This document shows positions 44,948 through 53,987 of a DNA stretch of 64,000 nucleotides, piece by piece. The stretch comes from Streptomyces albogriseolus (lineage in GTDB: Bacteria; Actinomycetota; Actinomycetes; Streptomycetales; Streptomycetaceae): the NCBI GenBank assembly GCA_014650475.1, contig BMVA01000023.1, forward strand, positions 1 through 64,000. The letters run 5' to 3'. A program made the position numbers and the translations under genes. Each line of letters opens with the position of its first letter. Within the stretch, counting starts at the first letter, position 1. The notes under the pieces were generated by a model, which ran no database searches, was not told the DNA's origin, and worked only from the letters and a program-made list of their open reading frames with translations.

Positions 44948-46408
44948 TCAGCTCCCCTGGGCCGGGATGGAGGGAACGGATGCCGTGGGCTGGGCGGCGG
45001 CCTGTGGGGTTTCGGGATCCGCGCTCACCGGCAGGGAGCTGCTGTTGGCGGGCAAGGAGACGTCCTCGCCCGTCAGGGCCTCGACGACCATTCCGACCAG
45101 GTCGCGTGCAGCGTTGGTGGTCACGGCGTTGCCGATCATTTCGATCGTCTGGTCACGGTCCCCGAGGAAGACGAAGTCCTCGGGGAATTCCATGGCCCGC
45201 GCCGCTTCGCGGGGAATGAGCATCCGGTAGCGGCACTCTTCCAGGCTGACCGCGTAGCCGATCAGCCCGTGCCGGTCCCGCGTGGTGAGGGTGGGCATCG
45301 GAGCTGTGACCGGCTGCGCGCTGCTGTTGCCGTAGTACGGCAACAGGTCATGGACTGCGGGATCGGCGTAGACGACGCCGTGGTTGATGCCGCCCGCGGT
45401 GAGCGTGGACATGGGCGCCGTGGCGGGCCGGTGGCTGGAGCCACCGCCGTGCAGCTCGATCATGTACGGCTCGATCACAGCACCCTCGCCGCGGACCGCC
45501 TGCCGGTACTTCTCCCAGCCGGCGCGGATCTTGCGCATGGTGTTGGCCACCAGCGGCCTGCTGCGCTCTCCGATCGTCCGGGCGGGGAGCGTGAAATCGA
45601 TCGCTTCCGCCGCACCCCGCACCTGAGGTTCCACGACCTGGTGGCGGCACTCGACGCGCGGGCAGCGGTAGACGTACTGGCCCGTCTTGACGCCGTAAAC
45701 GCCCCAGGGGCGCTCCGGGCTGCACACCCGGGTCCGCTCGAAGCACTGCATCAGGCGCACCCAGCCGTGCCGGGGGCAGACCCCGTACGGCCGTAACCAC
45801 TTGTCGAAGTCCGGCGCGCGGTCACCCTTGCGCCAGAAGATGACGTACATCCGTGGCCGGCGCGAGCGCGATCCGGGCCCGGCGGCCTGGGCGTGGCAGG
45901 AGTCGAGGTAGACGATCCGGTAGTCGTACGGCCCCCACAGCGCGACACTGCGTACCCAGTTGTCGAAGGCGAAGCCCGGCGCTTCCTCCGGGCCCCACCA
46001 GCGGGCGTCGGGGACGTTCTCGACGATGATCGCCCGATAGCGGTGGTGTTCGGCGAAGCGGGCGATGTCGTGCATGGTGGCGCGGGAACGGATGGCGGCC
46101 TCGTCGGTGCCGTCGGTGGCGAACAGGCCGCCGTCGAACTCGCCGTGGCCGCGCTTCTTGCCCCGGGCGCGGGTGTGGTGCGTGCACTCCGGCGACCCCC
46201 AAAGGATGTCGGTGCGCGGGTATCGGGTGGGCACTACCTGCGAGATGTCCGCGCAGTCGTGGTCGGTCGTGGGGTGGTTGTGCTGGTGGGTGTTGATGGC
46301 GTGCCGGGAGTGGTTGGCGGCCATCACGACGCGCACCCCGGGGATCTGGAGGGCCCCGCAGGTGGATCCGCCGGCGCCGCAGAACAGATCGGTCATGGTG
46401 ACGAGCAC
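44948..46408 (-). CDS. Phage-type DNA cytosine-5 methyltransferase
   Basis: 486 residues from GTG 46408 (AAGGAG 7 bases upstream). Motif I DLFCGAGGS (7-15), motif IV with Cys75 in the variant SPECTHHTRARG instead of the usual PCQ, motif VI IIVENVPD (127-134), motif VIII-like SRRPRMYVIF, a zinc-knuckle-like CPRVECRH, and motif X IGNAVTTNAARDLVG. The SPECT form occurs in actinophage and Streptomyces mobile-element enzymes. Methylates cytosine in an unknown sequence. No cognate restriction nuclease is in view. Confidence 0.9.
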   Translation of the reverse strand: MLVTMTDLFCGAGGSTCGALQIPGVRVVMAANHSRHAINTHQHNHPTTDHDCADISQVVPTRYPRTDILWGSPECTHHTRARGKKRGHGEFDGGLFATDGTDEAAIRSRATMHDIARFAEHHRYRAIIVENVPDARWWGPEEAPGFAFDNWVRSVALWGPYDYRIVYLDSCHAQAAGPGSRSRRPRMYVIFWRKGDRAPDFDKWLRPYGVCPRHGWVRLMQCFERTRVCSPERPWGVYGVKTGQYVYRCPRVECRHQVVEPQVRGAAEAIDFTLPARTIGERSRPLVANTMRKIRAGWEKYRQAVRGEGAVIEPYMIELHGGGSSHRPATAPMSTLTAGGINHGVVYADPAVHDLLPYYGNSSAQPVTAPMPTLTTRDRHGLIGYAVSLEECRYRMLIPREAARAMEFPEDFVFLGDRDQTIEMIGNAVTTNAARDLVGMVVEALTGEDVSLPANSSSLPVSADPETPQAAAQPTASVPSIPAQGS

Positions 46409-46451
46409 GGTGAAGCTCCTTGATCTTCAGAATAAAAGAGGCGACGAGGGT

Positions 46452-46724
46452 TCAGGCGAGCGGGAGCTGGGCGGTGGAGCCCGAGGTCAGGGCCTCCCAT
46501 TCCGGCTCGAAGTTCTTGTCCTGCTTGTCGATCACGCGGGCGGGCGCGGTGGCGAACAGCTCCTCGGCCATCGGCCACGCCGTGCCGCGGGGGCGGACCC
46601 ATGCCCGGGCCCGTCCGAACACCGGGTCGTGCTCGACGTCGACGCGATGCCGCTCGGATACAGAGATCAGCCGACGGGCGAGCTGCTGAGGGCGGCCGAT
46701 GTCGACGCGCTCGGTGGAGCGCAT
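46452..46724 (-). CDS. Small hypothetical protein
   Basis: 90 residues from ATG 46724; upstream starts cannot be excluded. Alpha-beta sequence (VDIGRPQQLARRLISVSERH; WPMAEELFATAPARV) without recognised motif. It precedes the methyltransferase on the same strand by 43 bases and may share its transcript. Confidence 0.5.
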   Translation of the reverse strand: MRSTERVDIGRPQQLARRLISVSERHRVDVEHDPVFGRARAWVRPRGTAWPMAEELFATAPARVIDKQDKNFEPEWEALTSGSTAQLPLA

Positions 46725-47028
46725 CACCGGACGCCGCCCGCCGTCGGCCGACACGAGGAACAGTCGGCGCAACAGGTTTGTTCCCGCACAGACCGTGTCC
46801 CCCGCAGGTCGTGTCGCTTTACGAGGCGACTGGCGACGTGGTCGGTGTCGCATAGCAGCAGCGCATCGTGTCGCTATCCCCGTTCGGAGCTGTGACGAAG
46901 GCCATACCCTACTTGCTCTCCTCCCGGCTGCTACAAGATCACTCGGCAGCCGAGCGGCCGCCCGCCGTCGAGCCCTTGCCGCCGCCAGCCGACTACGCCT
47001 GTGCGGAACACCTGGAGGAAACCCTGCG
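46725..47028. other. Intergenic region
   Basis: Contains only the ribosome binding site of the next small gene (GGAGGAA near 47014) and no other feature I can support. It marks the change from plasmid-type genes to the accessory region. Confidence 0.3.
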
Positions 47029-47151
47029 ATGAAGAACCACGCCCCCTACTTGATCGCCACCGCGCTGCTGGGTTGGATCGCGTACCTCGTGCTGTGGATT
47101 GCCCGCGATCCCCAGCATGGCGGCCAGCCCTTGGCGAGGGGGCCCAAGTGA
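47029..47151 (+). CDS. Very small membrane protein
   Basis: 40 residues from ATG 47029, supported by GGAGGAA 8 bases upstream. One TM helix (YLIATALLGWIAYLVLWIAR) followed by a short polar tail. Size and composition are typical of single-helix small proteins. Function unknown. Confidence 0.5.
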   Translation: MKNHAPYLIATALLGWIAYLVLWIARDPQHGGQPLARGPK

Positions 47152-47199
47152 GCCGAAGGACACTATGGGGTGATCTTGATGGGGCGAGGGGCTTCCAGG

Positions 47200-47514
47200 T
47201 CAGGATGGGGAGGCTGTTTCGAGTGCCTGCAGGAGCAGGCCGGGGTCGGGGGTGCCGGCGAATCCGTGTGTAGTTCGGTACACCCGGCAGGCCAGTCCCG
47301 CGGGGCGTCCGGGCTCGGCGAACGGGTCTCGCCCGTTGAGCAGGATGGTCGGCGACCCGGTGAAGCCTGCCCGTTCGGCCTGCTGCTGGTCGGTAATGAC
47401 GCGCCTGGTGACCTCGGTGTCGTGCAAGCCGAGAGTGTCGAGCGCCCGACGCACCTGCAGGACGGCGGGCTCGGCGTTCGGGCAGTCCAGCACTGCCAAG
47501 ACCTCGACCTTCAT
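47200..47514 (-). CDS. Thioredoxin-like protein
   Basis: 104 residues from ATG 47514. Starts MKVEVLAVLDCPNAEPAVLQ and contains GFTGSPTILLNGRDPF, the cis-Pro loop of the thioredoxin fold, with a single N-terminal Cys in place of CxxC. Similar small proteins are annotated as thioredoxin-family or alkylmercury-lyase-associated. Probably a thiol/metal-related cytoplasmic protein. Confidence 0.7.
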   Translation of the reverse strand: MKVEVLAVLDCPNAEPAVLQVRRALDTLGLHDTEVTRRVITDQQQAERAGFTGSPTILLNGRDPFAEPGRPAGLACRVYRTTHGFAGTPDPGLLLQALETASPS

Positions 47515-47765
47515 CTCTCCAGTATCGCGCGTATCGGGTCCGTGAGGACCGCGCCTGTCGGGGCCCGCCGCGCCGGGCGTTGCCCCTTCGTACGGAGCGG
47601 GGAGGGGATCACCGCGGCTTCCTTCAGGGGTCGTTCTCTCCGTACAGCGGTTGTCGGCGAAAAGATCTTGGACAGTGCAGGACCCCGGCGGCAGTGTCCG
47701 CCGAGGTCTGCACGTTGCCTCCACTCAGTGCCCCGAGATCCTCGCCCTCGCCCTCGCCCTCAGAG

Positions 47766-47905
47766 AATCTCGGCGCACTGAAGGGGAACAAGGGCGACCA
47801 GAACTACGTCCTGCCCGCCGATGTCGACCCGGCCGAGTACATGAGTGTGAGCATCTGGTGCGACCGTTTCGACGTCTCGTTCGGCGCGGCGGAACTGGCT
47901 CTGCC
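47766..47905 (+). pseudogene. DM13-domain lipoprotein fragment
   Basis: The plus frame reads LGALKGNKGDQNYVLPADVD followed by EYMSVSIWCDRFDVSFGAAE. This matches the end of secreted DM13 domains of Streptomyces. No start, signal peptide or beginning of the domain is present, so it is a fragment. The rest of 47515-48084 is empty to me. Confidence 0.65.
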
Positions 47906-48084
47906 TGACGGATTTTCAACCCAGGGCGTCGGGGACGTGAGCCCCCATCCGCACCGGGATATCGGGTGCCGGAATTCTGAGTCCTGCGGCACCTGGCATC
48001 GACGTCGCGGACGAATCCCTACGGCCTCGGTCGTGAGATGACGACGCAGAGCGCGGGAACCGGCAGGAGTACGGGTGTTGGTGT

Positions 48085-49110
48085 TCAGGGCCTGCTGGCG
48101 GCGAAGAAGGGCATGCTGTCGAGGGGGACGATCTCGATGTTCTTGCCGGTGCGCGGTGCGTGGATGGCCTTGCCGTTGCCGACGTACATGCCGTTGTGCT
48201 GGTTGTCGTTGTACCAGTAGATGATGTCGCCGGGCTGCAGGTCGGAGCGGGCGACCTTGCGGCCGGCGTCGTACATCTCCTTGACCGTGCGCGGCAGCGA
48301 GACCCCCGCCGTGCGCCAGGAGGCGCCCACCAGCCCCGAGCAGTCGAAGGAGTTGGGGCCCGTCGAGCCCCACTCGTAGGGCTTGCCGAGCTGCGCGTAC
48401 GCGAAGTCGAGCGCGGCCTTGGCGCGGCCGCTCGCCGGGCCGTTGTAGGTGGCGGCGGAGTCGCTGACGCCCGCGGCGGCGTCGTCCCGCTCCTGGTCGG
48501 CTTCCATTCTGGCGCGCTGTGCGGCCGTCAGGCTGTTCAGGAGCTTGCGCGCCTTGGTGAGCTTGGCCTGGACCTCGTCCTTTTTCTTGGCGGCCTTGGT
48601 ACGCGTCTCCTCCAGGTCCTTCAGGCGTTCCTGGGCGGTCTGGCGCTCCTGGGTGAGTTCGCGCTGCTTGGCCTGCATCGCCCCGAGGGCGTCGGCCTGT
48701 CGGTTGCTCGTACGGTCGAGCATCTCGGCCTGTTCGAGATAGTCGTCCGGGTCACCGGACAGGAAGAGCTGCACGCTCGGGTCGATGCCGCCGCTGCGGT
48801 ACTGCGCGGCCGCCAACGGGCCTATCTTCTCCCGCAGTTCGTTGACCTCCTGCTGCTTGCGGGCCAGCCGGTCCCGCGCGCGGTCGGCCTCTCGCTGGAG
48901 TTTCTTCTGCTCCGCGCTGATGCGGTTGTACTCCTCTGTGGGAGCCGTGGCCTCCTCGTAGAGCTTCTCCACCTGCTGGCGCACCTCGTCCACCGTGGGC
49001 TTGGGGGCCGCCTGGGCCTGCGTCGGCAGGAGGCTGACGGCGCCGGCGGCCATGCCGAGCGTGGCGATCCGGGCGCGGCTGGGCGGCTTCGGCCGACGGT
49101 GCGTTCCCAT
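48085..49110 (-). CDS. NlpC/P60 peptidoglycan endopeptidase (RipA-like)
   Basis: 341 residues from ATG 49110. Signal peptide ending near AQAAP, then a long coiled coil (about 35-200, e.g. QREADRARDRLARKQQEVNE), then NlpC/P60 domain: NSFDCSGLVGASWRTAG (Cys), HNGMYVGNGKAIHAP (His). The coiled coil resembles FtsX/regulator-responsive domains of RipA-like hydrolases. Secreted enzyme cleaving stem peptides during growth or division. It is followed on the minus strand by no gene, and preceded by the M56/BlaI pair. Confidence 0.92.
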   Translation of the reverse strand: MGTHRRPKPPSRARIATLGMAAGAVSLLPTQAQAAPKPTVDEVRQQVEKLYEEATAPTEEYNRISAEQKKLQREADRARDRLARKQQEVNELREKIGPLAAAQYRSGGIDPSVQLFLSGDPDDYLEQAEMLDRTSNRQADALGAMQAKQRELTQERQTAQERLKDLEETRTKAAKKKDEVQAKLTKARKLLNSLTAAQRARMEADQERDDAAAGVSDSAATYNGPASGRAKAALDFAYAQLGKPYEWGSTGPNSFDCSGLVGASWRTAGVSLPRTVKEMYDAGRKVARSDLQPGDIIYWYNDNQHNGMYVGNGKAIHAPRTGKNIEIVPLDSMPFFAASRP

Positions 49111-49266
49111 GCTGGGGTGGCTCCTCTGCGCGTCTTTGGACCAAGCAACTGAGCGTGCCCGTCGGATCGGTGCACGGCTGCCAGTGAGCAAGCGCGTTAG
49201 AACTTAGTAGTTTAGTAGTTCGTCCCGCAAGTGAGTCCGAATCACACCAGTCTCAGGTGCCGCCGG

Positions 49267-50178
49267 TCAGCCGAGACCGGGCGGGCACGCGATGACCAGA
49301 GGCAGCAGCGGAGTGGTCACGGCCGCGGCGGCCATCGAACCCCGCAGGACGGGGTGCGGGGTCCTGCGCGGCCCCAGGACTCGCTGCAGGCGGATCAGGA
49401 CGGTCTGACCTCCTGCCGCGAATGCCCCCGCCGGGGCACGGGCCTCCGCCATCTCGTACATGACAGTGGCGAGCGTGTCTTGGGAGTGGCTGCGCAGGGC
49501 GCGATCGTCCGCGACCATCTCCAGCAGGAGGGCCGTCTGCTCCCGGGCGTGGCGGGCCAGCGGCAGTCGGCGGAACACGGAGTCGAACGCCTCCACGGCG
49601 ATCAGTGCCAGGTGATGCCGGCCCGCGACATGGCTTTGCTCGTGTGCCAGCACCGCGTCGAGCTGCTCCGGCGTCAGCCGGCGCACCGCCGCGTCGCTGA
49701 TCACGATCCGGGGGCGCAGTCCGGGCAGGCAGTAGGCGGCGGGGACGTCGTAGGGCAGGACGGTGGCGTTCAGGTGGGGCGAGTGGCGGCCCACCAGGTC
49801 CACGGCTTTGCGGTGTCGTGTGCGTGCCCGGCGGGCTCGTACGAGGTGGAAGGCGAAGCTCGCGGCCAGGGCCACCACGATGGTGGCGGGCAGGGCGACG
49901 GCGAGCCGGTCCGCGGTGTCGGGGTCCGGGTGGGCTGATCCCACGTCAAGTCCGCAGGAGTGCAGCAGGCCCACCAGTCCCGCGTGCAGGTGCTCGGTCG
50001 GTACGGCCAGGTTGTACGCGGCGAGCGTGGCCGCGATCGAGAACGCGACCGTCAGGGCGTGCCACACCGCCGCCGCCAGGGCGGGCGCGCGGTGCGGCCA
50101 GCTGCTGCGCAGCATGAGGTGCGGGGCGACGAAGCCGATGGCTGCGGTGTAGGCGATCAGAACGGGGGCCGCGTTCAC
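49267..50178 (-). CDS. M56-family membrane metallopeptidase (BlaR1-like)
   Basis: 303 residues from GTG 50178, GTGA-coupled to the BlaI-like gene. Four TM helices with the HEQSH zinc motif in LDAVLAHEQSHVAGRHHLAL and a downstream EMVADDRAL glutamate. It lacks the large sensor domain of true BlaR1. Such M56 proteins probably act by cleaving or inactivating the cognate BlaI repressor on a membrane signal. Confidence 0.88.
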   Translation of the reverse strand: MNAAPVLIAYTAAIGFVAPHLMLRSSWPHRAPALAAAVWHALTVAFSIAATLAAYNLAVPTEHLHAGLVGLLHSCGLDVGSAHPDPDTADRLAVALPATIVVALAASFAFHLVRARRARTRHRKAVDLVGRHSPHLNATVLPYDVPAAYCLPGLRPRIVISDAAVRRLTPEQLDAVLAHEQSHVAGRHHLALIAVEAFDSVFRRLPLARHAREQTALLLEMVADDRALRSHSQDTLATVMYEMAEARAPAGAFAAGGQTVLIRLQRVLGPRRTPHPVLRGSMAAAAVTTPLLPLVIACPPGLG

Positions 50179-50543
50179 GGCTTGTCCTGTCGTCCCACGT
50201 TCCGCAGGGCCTTGCGCAGGGCGGCCACTTCCTCCTCGGACATGTTCTCGACGAAGTGGACCAGCGCGGCCGGGCGGTCCTTGCTGGCTCCCAGACCGTC
50301 CTCCATGAGCGCGGCGGCGTACGCCTCGCGGCTGCGGACCGGGGTGTACAGCCAGGCGCGGCCCTGCTTGCCGCGCAGCAGCCAGCCTTTGGAGTACAGG
50401 ATGTTGGTGACGGTCATCACCGTGGTGTACGCGACGGGACGGGTCTTGTTGATGTCGTCGACGACTTCGCGCACCGTCGCCGGACGGTTCCACGTCCAGA
50501 GGCGATCCATGATCTCCGCCTCGAGATCCCCCAGCCGCCGCAT
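50175..50543 (-). CDS. BlaI/MecI/CopY-family repressor
   Basis: 122 residues from ATG 50543. Winged-helix repressor: LGDLEAEIMDRLWTWNRPAT, VREVVDDINKTRPVAYTTVM, NILYSKGWLLRGKQGRAWLY. The C-terminal dimerisation helix has HFVENMSEEEVAALRKAL. Coupled to the M56 peptidase; the 228-base gap before the PHP gene probably holds its operator. No beta-lactamase is adjacent; the regulon is unknown. Confidence 0.93.
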   Translation of the reverse strand: MRRLGDLEAEIMDRLWTWNRPATVREVVDDINKTRPVAYTTVMTVTNILYSKGWLLRGKQGRAWLYTPVRSREAYAAALMEDGLGASKDRPAALVHFVENMSEEEVAALRKALRNVGRQDKP

Positions 50544-50771
50544 GGCCCCGACTCCCTTTCACCACCGAATGCGCAAGCGAATACGCAGCGCCATAGTAGA
50601 CGGGCTCCCTTACAGCTTCCCTCGCGGAGGCGTCCGACGAAGAAGCTCGCCAAACGTCCAGACATCACGCGCTTGCCCTCGGCGCTCCCGACCCTTGTTC
50701 ATGCTGCGTTCAGTGTGCGCTTCGAGACTTGCCGGTCAGCATGCTCGCAGCATTCGATCGAAGGGCTTTCA

Positions 50772-52268
50772 GTGAAGGACAAGAACGCCAAGGATCCCGC
50801 GCCTTCTGCAGTCTCCAGGCGCCAGTTGGTCAAGTACGCCGGCGTCGGGGCAACCCTGGTCGCGGCAAGCCCGCTGGCGGGGGCCACTCCCGCCGCGGCG
50901 GATGACGGTGACACCCACACGCCGGGCGGCGGCTCCCGAAGAAGAGTGTGGCGTGCCGGCGATCACCACGTGCACTCGGAGTACAGCGGCTCGTTCGACA
51001 CGTCGGCGAACCCGCCGAAGTTCCAGAAGGGCGGCGACGCCGTCTACCCGATCGTCACCAACGCGATCATGGCGAAGCACTTCGGCCTCACCTGGGCGAT
51101 GTGTACCGACCACGGTGGGCCGACGCACTCGAAGGTGAACCTTGAGCAGGCGTATCCGGACCTGCTGCGCTCACGCGTGCTCGTGCCCGAAATTCTCCAG
51201 TTCTGGGGGATGGAGTTCGACGCCCCGGCGCTGGACCACCACACGCTGATGATCCCTCACCACGCGGACGAGGCCCAGCAGTTGTTCGAGCTGGAGAGCC
51301 GCTTCGCCGCACGCGACGCCTTCCCCTCCGATCCCGGCCGCAACACCGAGGCCAAGATGATCGAGTTCCTGAAGGCCGCGAAGGACATGCGGCAGAAGCC
51401 GCTGGTCATCGCCCATCACGCGGCACGCTCGGCGACCGGCCTCGGCGTCTACGGGCAGGACACGCCGCGCGAGTTCCGCAACGGCAACAACGCCGCACCG
51501 GAGATATACGTCGGTTTCGAGGGGGCTCCCGGCCACCAGGCCGGCCCGCTCAACGGCGGCGCGCGCGGCGGCTACGGCAGCTACCCGACCCACGGTGGCT
51601 TCGACCAGATGACGGCTCGTGTCGGCGGGCTGTGGGATTCGCTGCTGGGCGAGGGCCGGCGCTGGTGGATCACCGCGACCTCGGACTCGCACGTGCACTG
51701 GACGCGCGGCGGCTCCGACTTCTGGCCCGGCGAGTACAGCAAGACCTACGTGCTGGCCAGGCAGGACTACGCCGACATCATGGACGGGCTCCGCAACGGC
51801 CGGATCTGGGTCGGCACGGGCGACCTGATCACCAGCCTCGATCTCACGGCCGGCAGCCAGGGCCGGAGTGCGGCCATGGGCGAGACCCTCTCCGTGAGCC
51901 GCCGCAAGCGCAGCGACGTCGACATCGAGATCCGGTTCCGGCCGCTTGCCGGCAAGAACGCGAACGGCGACCACCCGGAGGTCCAGCGCGTCGACCTGAT
52001 CGTCGGTCAGGTCACCGGCCCGACCGCCAACCCCGACTCCGACACCAACCCCACCACGAAGGTCGTGGCGCGGTTCGGCCCCCGCGACTGGCGCAAGCAC
52101 GGCAACGAGTACGTCATCAAGTACACCCTGCGCAACGTCGAGACCGACCTCTACGCCCGCGTGCGCGGCACGAGCACCGACGAGGCGGAGCCGCTCGCCG
52201 ACGGACTGGAGAGCCCCTGGGACGATCTGTGGTTCTACTCGAACCCGGTGTTCGTCCAGGTCCGCTAA
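50772..52268 (+). CDS. Tat-exported PHP-domain phosphoesterase
   Basis: 498 residues from GTG 50772, with GAAGGG 6 bases upstream. Tat signal SRRQLVKYAGVGATLVAASP. The PHP signature GDHHVHSEYSG follows, then WAMCTDHGGPTHS, LVIAHHAARSATG and ITATSDSHVHWTRGG, all metal-binding blocks. It is probably an extracytoplasmic metallo-phosphoesterase. Divergent from the BlaI-M56 pair. Confidence 0.88.
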   Translation: MKDKNAKDPAPSAVSRRQLVKYAGVGATLVAASPLAGATPAAADDGDTHTPGGGSRRRVWRAGDHHVHSEYSGSFDTSANPPKFQKGGDAVYPIVTNAIMAKHFGLTWAMCTDHGGPTHSKVNLEQAYPDLLRSRVLVPEILQFWGMEFDAPALDHHTLMIPHHADEAQQLFELESRFAARDAFPSDPGRNTEAKMIEFLKAAKDMRQKPLVIAHHAARSATGLGVYGQDTPREFRNGNNAAPEIYVGFEGAPGHQAGPLNGGARGGYGSYPTHGGFDQMTARVGGLWDSLLGEGRRWWITATSDSHVHWTRGGSDFWPGEYSKTYVLARQDYADIMDGLRNGRIWVGTGDLITSLDLTAGSQGRSAAMGETLSVSRRKRSDVDIEIRFRPLAGKNANGDHPEVQRVDLIVGQVTGPTANPDSDTNPTTKVVARFGPRDWRKHGNEYVIKYTLRNVETDLYARVRGTSTDEAEPLADGLESPWDDLWFYSNPVFVQVR

Positions 52269-52337
52269 CCCTGTCCCCGCAAGGTGTTTTCGCCCGGCGG
52301 CAGTTGACCGCTGTCAGCCGTTCCCTGCGCAATAGCA

Positions 52338-52373
52338 ACCCGCCGGACGCTGCCCGGGCAACGTCCGGCGGGT
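52338..52373 (+). terminator. Strong hairpin terminator
   Basis: Perfect 12-bp stem ACCCGCCGGACG / CGTCCGGCGGGT with a 12-base loop, 69 bases after the PHP gene and 44 bases before the hydrolase start. No U-tract, as typical in Streptomyces. Confidence 0.8.
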
Positions 52374-52417
52374 GGTCCGCGTCCTACAGCAAGTAAGCGT
52401 GGGGGAGGGAGAAGGCG

Positions 52418-53224
52418 ATGGATTCAGTCGCCGTGAACGGGGTGCGGCTCGCGTACGAGAGAGTCGGCACCGGGCGGCCCGTGGTCCTGGCGGGCGGGAC
52501 CGGAATGCCACCCGTCGCCTGGGAGTTCAGTGGCCTGCGCGATGCGCTGGTGGAAGCCGGGCACGAGGTGGTCACCTATGCGGCACGCGGCGTGGCCCCG
52601 TCCGACGCGCCCCCCGCCCCCTACACGATGGCGCAGCTGGCAGCGGATCTGGAAGGACTCCTGACAGCCCTGGACATCGGCGAAACCGCGGTCGTCGGCT
52701 ACTCCCTGGGGGGCTTCACTGCCGAGTTGCTGGCCCGCTCCCGCCCCGACCTGGTGCGCTCGCTCGTACTCATGGCCGGTGCCGGGCCGCTCACCGCCGT
52801 GCTGGACGCGGTCCTGCGGGCTGAGGCCGAACTCATCGAGGCCACCGGGACACTGCCGCCCGCCTTCGTCCGGCTCCAGACGCTGCTTTCCACACTGGCA
52901 CCGTCGGTGCTGTGTGAGGACGAGGAGCAGGTCCGCGGCTGGCTGGACCTGCTCAGCTCACAGGAGCAGGCGTGGACGTCAGCCGAGGGCGAGCGAGGCC
53001 AGTCGGCGGCAGCCGCCGACTGGCTGCGTGACGGGACCCGTATGGGCAGGCTCCGTGACATCACGGCACCCGCTCTGGTCGTCTGCTTCGAGCACGACAC
53101 GTACTTCCCGCCGCGCAGCGGCCAGGTTGCCGCAGACTCGCTGCCGAACTCCCGGTTCGTACACGTCCCGGGTGCGGCCCATGGCGGGCTGCTGACCCAT
53201 CCGCAGCCCGTCAAGGACCACTGA
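52418..53224 (+). CDS. Alpha/beta hydrolase
   Basis: 268 residues from ATG 52418. GYSLGGFTAEL carries the nucleophile Ser, FEHDTYFPP the acid Asp, and GAAHGGLL the His. Length and fold match small-molecule esterases/peroxidase-like hydrolases. Cytoplasmic. Substrate unknown. Confidence 0.92.
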   Translation: MDSVAVNGVRLAYERVGTGRPVVLAGGTGMPPVAWEFSGLRDALVEAGHEVVTYAARGVAPSDAPPAPYTMAQLAADLEGLLTALDIGETAVVGYSLGGFTAELLARSRPDLVRSLVLMAGAGPLTAVLDAVLRAEAELIEATGTLPPAFVRLQTLLSTLAPSVLCEDEEQVRGWLDLLSSQEQAWTSAEGERGQSAAAADWLRDGTRMGRLRDITAPALVVCFEHDTYFPPRSGQVAADSLPNSRFVHVPGAAHGGLLTHPQPVKDH

Positions 53225-53235
53225 AGACGCGATGA

Positions 53236-53275
53236 TGTGGCGGTCCGCAGCCTTGGATTGCCGTAGACCGCCACA
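53236..53275. terminator. Bidirectional hairpin
   Basis: TGTGGCGGTC and GACCGCCACA make a perfect 10-bp stem with a 20-base loop between the convergent hydrolase and DUF305 genes. Confidence 0.7.
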
Positions 53276-53285
53276 GGCCACCCCG

Positions 53286-53987
53286 CTACCGCGCTGCGGA
53301 ACCACGCTCCTTGAGCATGTCGGCCATCAACTCCATCTCCGACTGCTGGGCGTCGACCATGCCCTGGGCGAGCTTCTTCTCCACCTGGACCTCGCACCGC
53401 TGAGCGCAGGCACGTGCCATGGTCACGCCGCCCATGTGGTGGTCGGTCATCAGCTGCAGGTAGAGGACCTCGGCCTGCCGCCCCTTGAGCTTGCCCAGCT
53501 GCTCCAACTCACCGTCGGTCGCCATCCCGGGCATCAGAGCCCCGCCCTTGGCCTGGTGCTCACCATGCCCCTGGTCTTTCATCCAGGTCATGTAGCCGTC
53601 GACGGAGATCTTCGGCAGCTCCCACAGATCAAGCCAACCGAACAGCATGCCGCGCTGGTTGGCCTGGGTCTGGGCGATGTCGTACGCCAGGCGCCGGACG
53701 TCCTCATCGTCCGTCCGGTCGCGGACGGTGTAGGACATCTCCACGGCCTGCTGGTGGTGAACGGCCATGTCCCGGGCGAAGCCCGCGTCGGCGGAGTCGA
53801 CGGCCGGCACCGGGCTGGTGGCAGTGTCGTCGGAGAGAGAGGTGGTCAGCGCCCAGGCGGCCAGCGCCAGCACCACGACGACCGCCGTGGCGATGAGGAA
53901 CGGTCGCGACGTGGGCCGTGTCGGCATGGAGCCCGCGTCCGCCGTGTCGGTGTCCGTGTCTTCGGTCAGTGTTTCGGTGTCGCTCAT
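53286..53987 (-). CDS. DUF305-family membrane-anchored protein
   Basis: 233 residues from ATG 53987 (ATGA overlap with DUF3105 gene). One TM at about 30-52, then a DUF305 four-helix domain with paired HHxxx motifs: MAVHHQQAVEMS and MTDHHMGGVTMARAC. The His/Met-rich sites are thought to bind copper. It acts outside the membrane. C-terminal tail (EMELMADMLKERG) has a near-identical stray copy at 56589. Confidence 0.92.
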   Translation of the reverse strand: MSDTETLTEDTDTDTADAGSMPTRPTSRPFLIATAVVVVLALAAWALTTSLSDDTATSPVPAVDSADAGFARDMAVHHQQAVEMSYTVRDRTDDEDVRRLAYDIAQTQANQRGMLFGWLDLWELPKISVDGYMTWMKDQGHGEHQAKGGALMPGMATDGELEQLGKLKGRQAEVLYLQLMTDHHMGGVTMARACAQRCEVQVEKKLAQGMVDAQQSEMELMADMLKERGSAAR

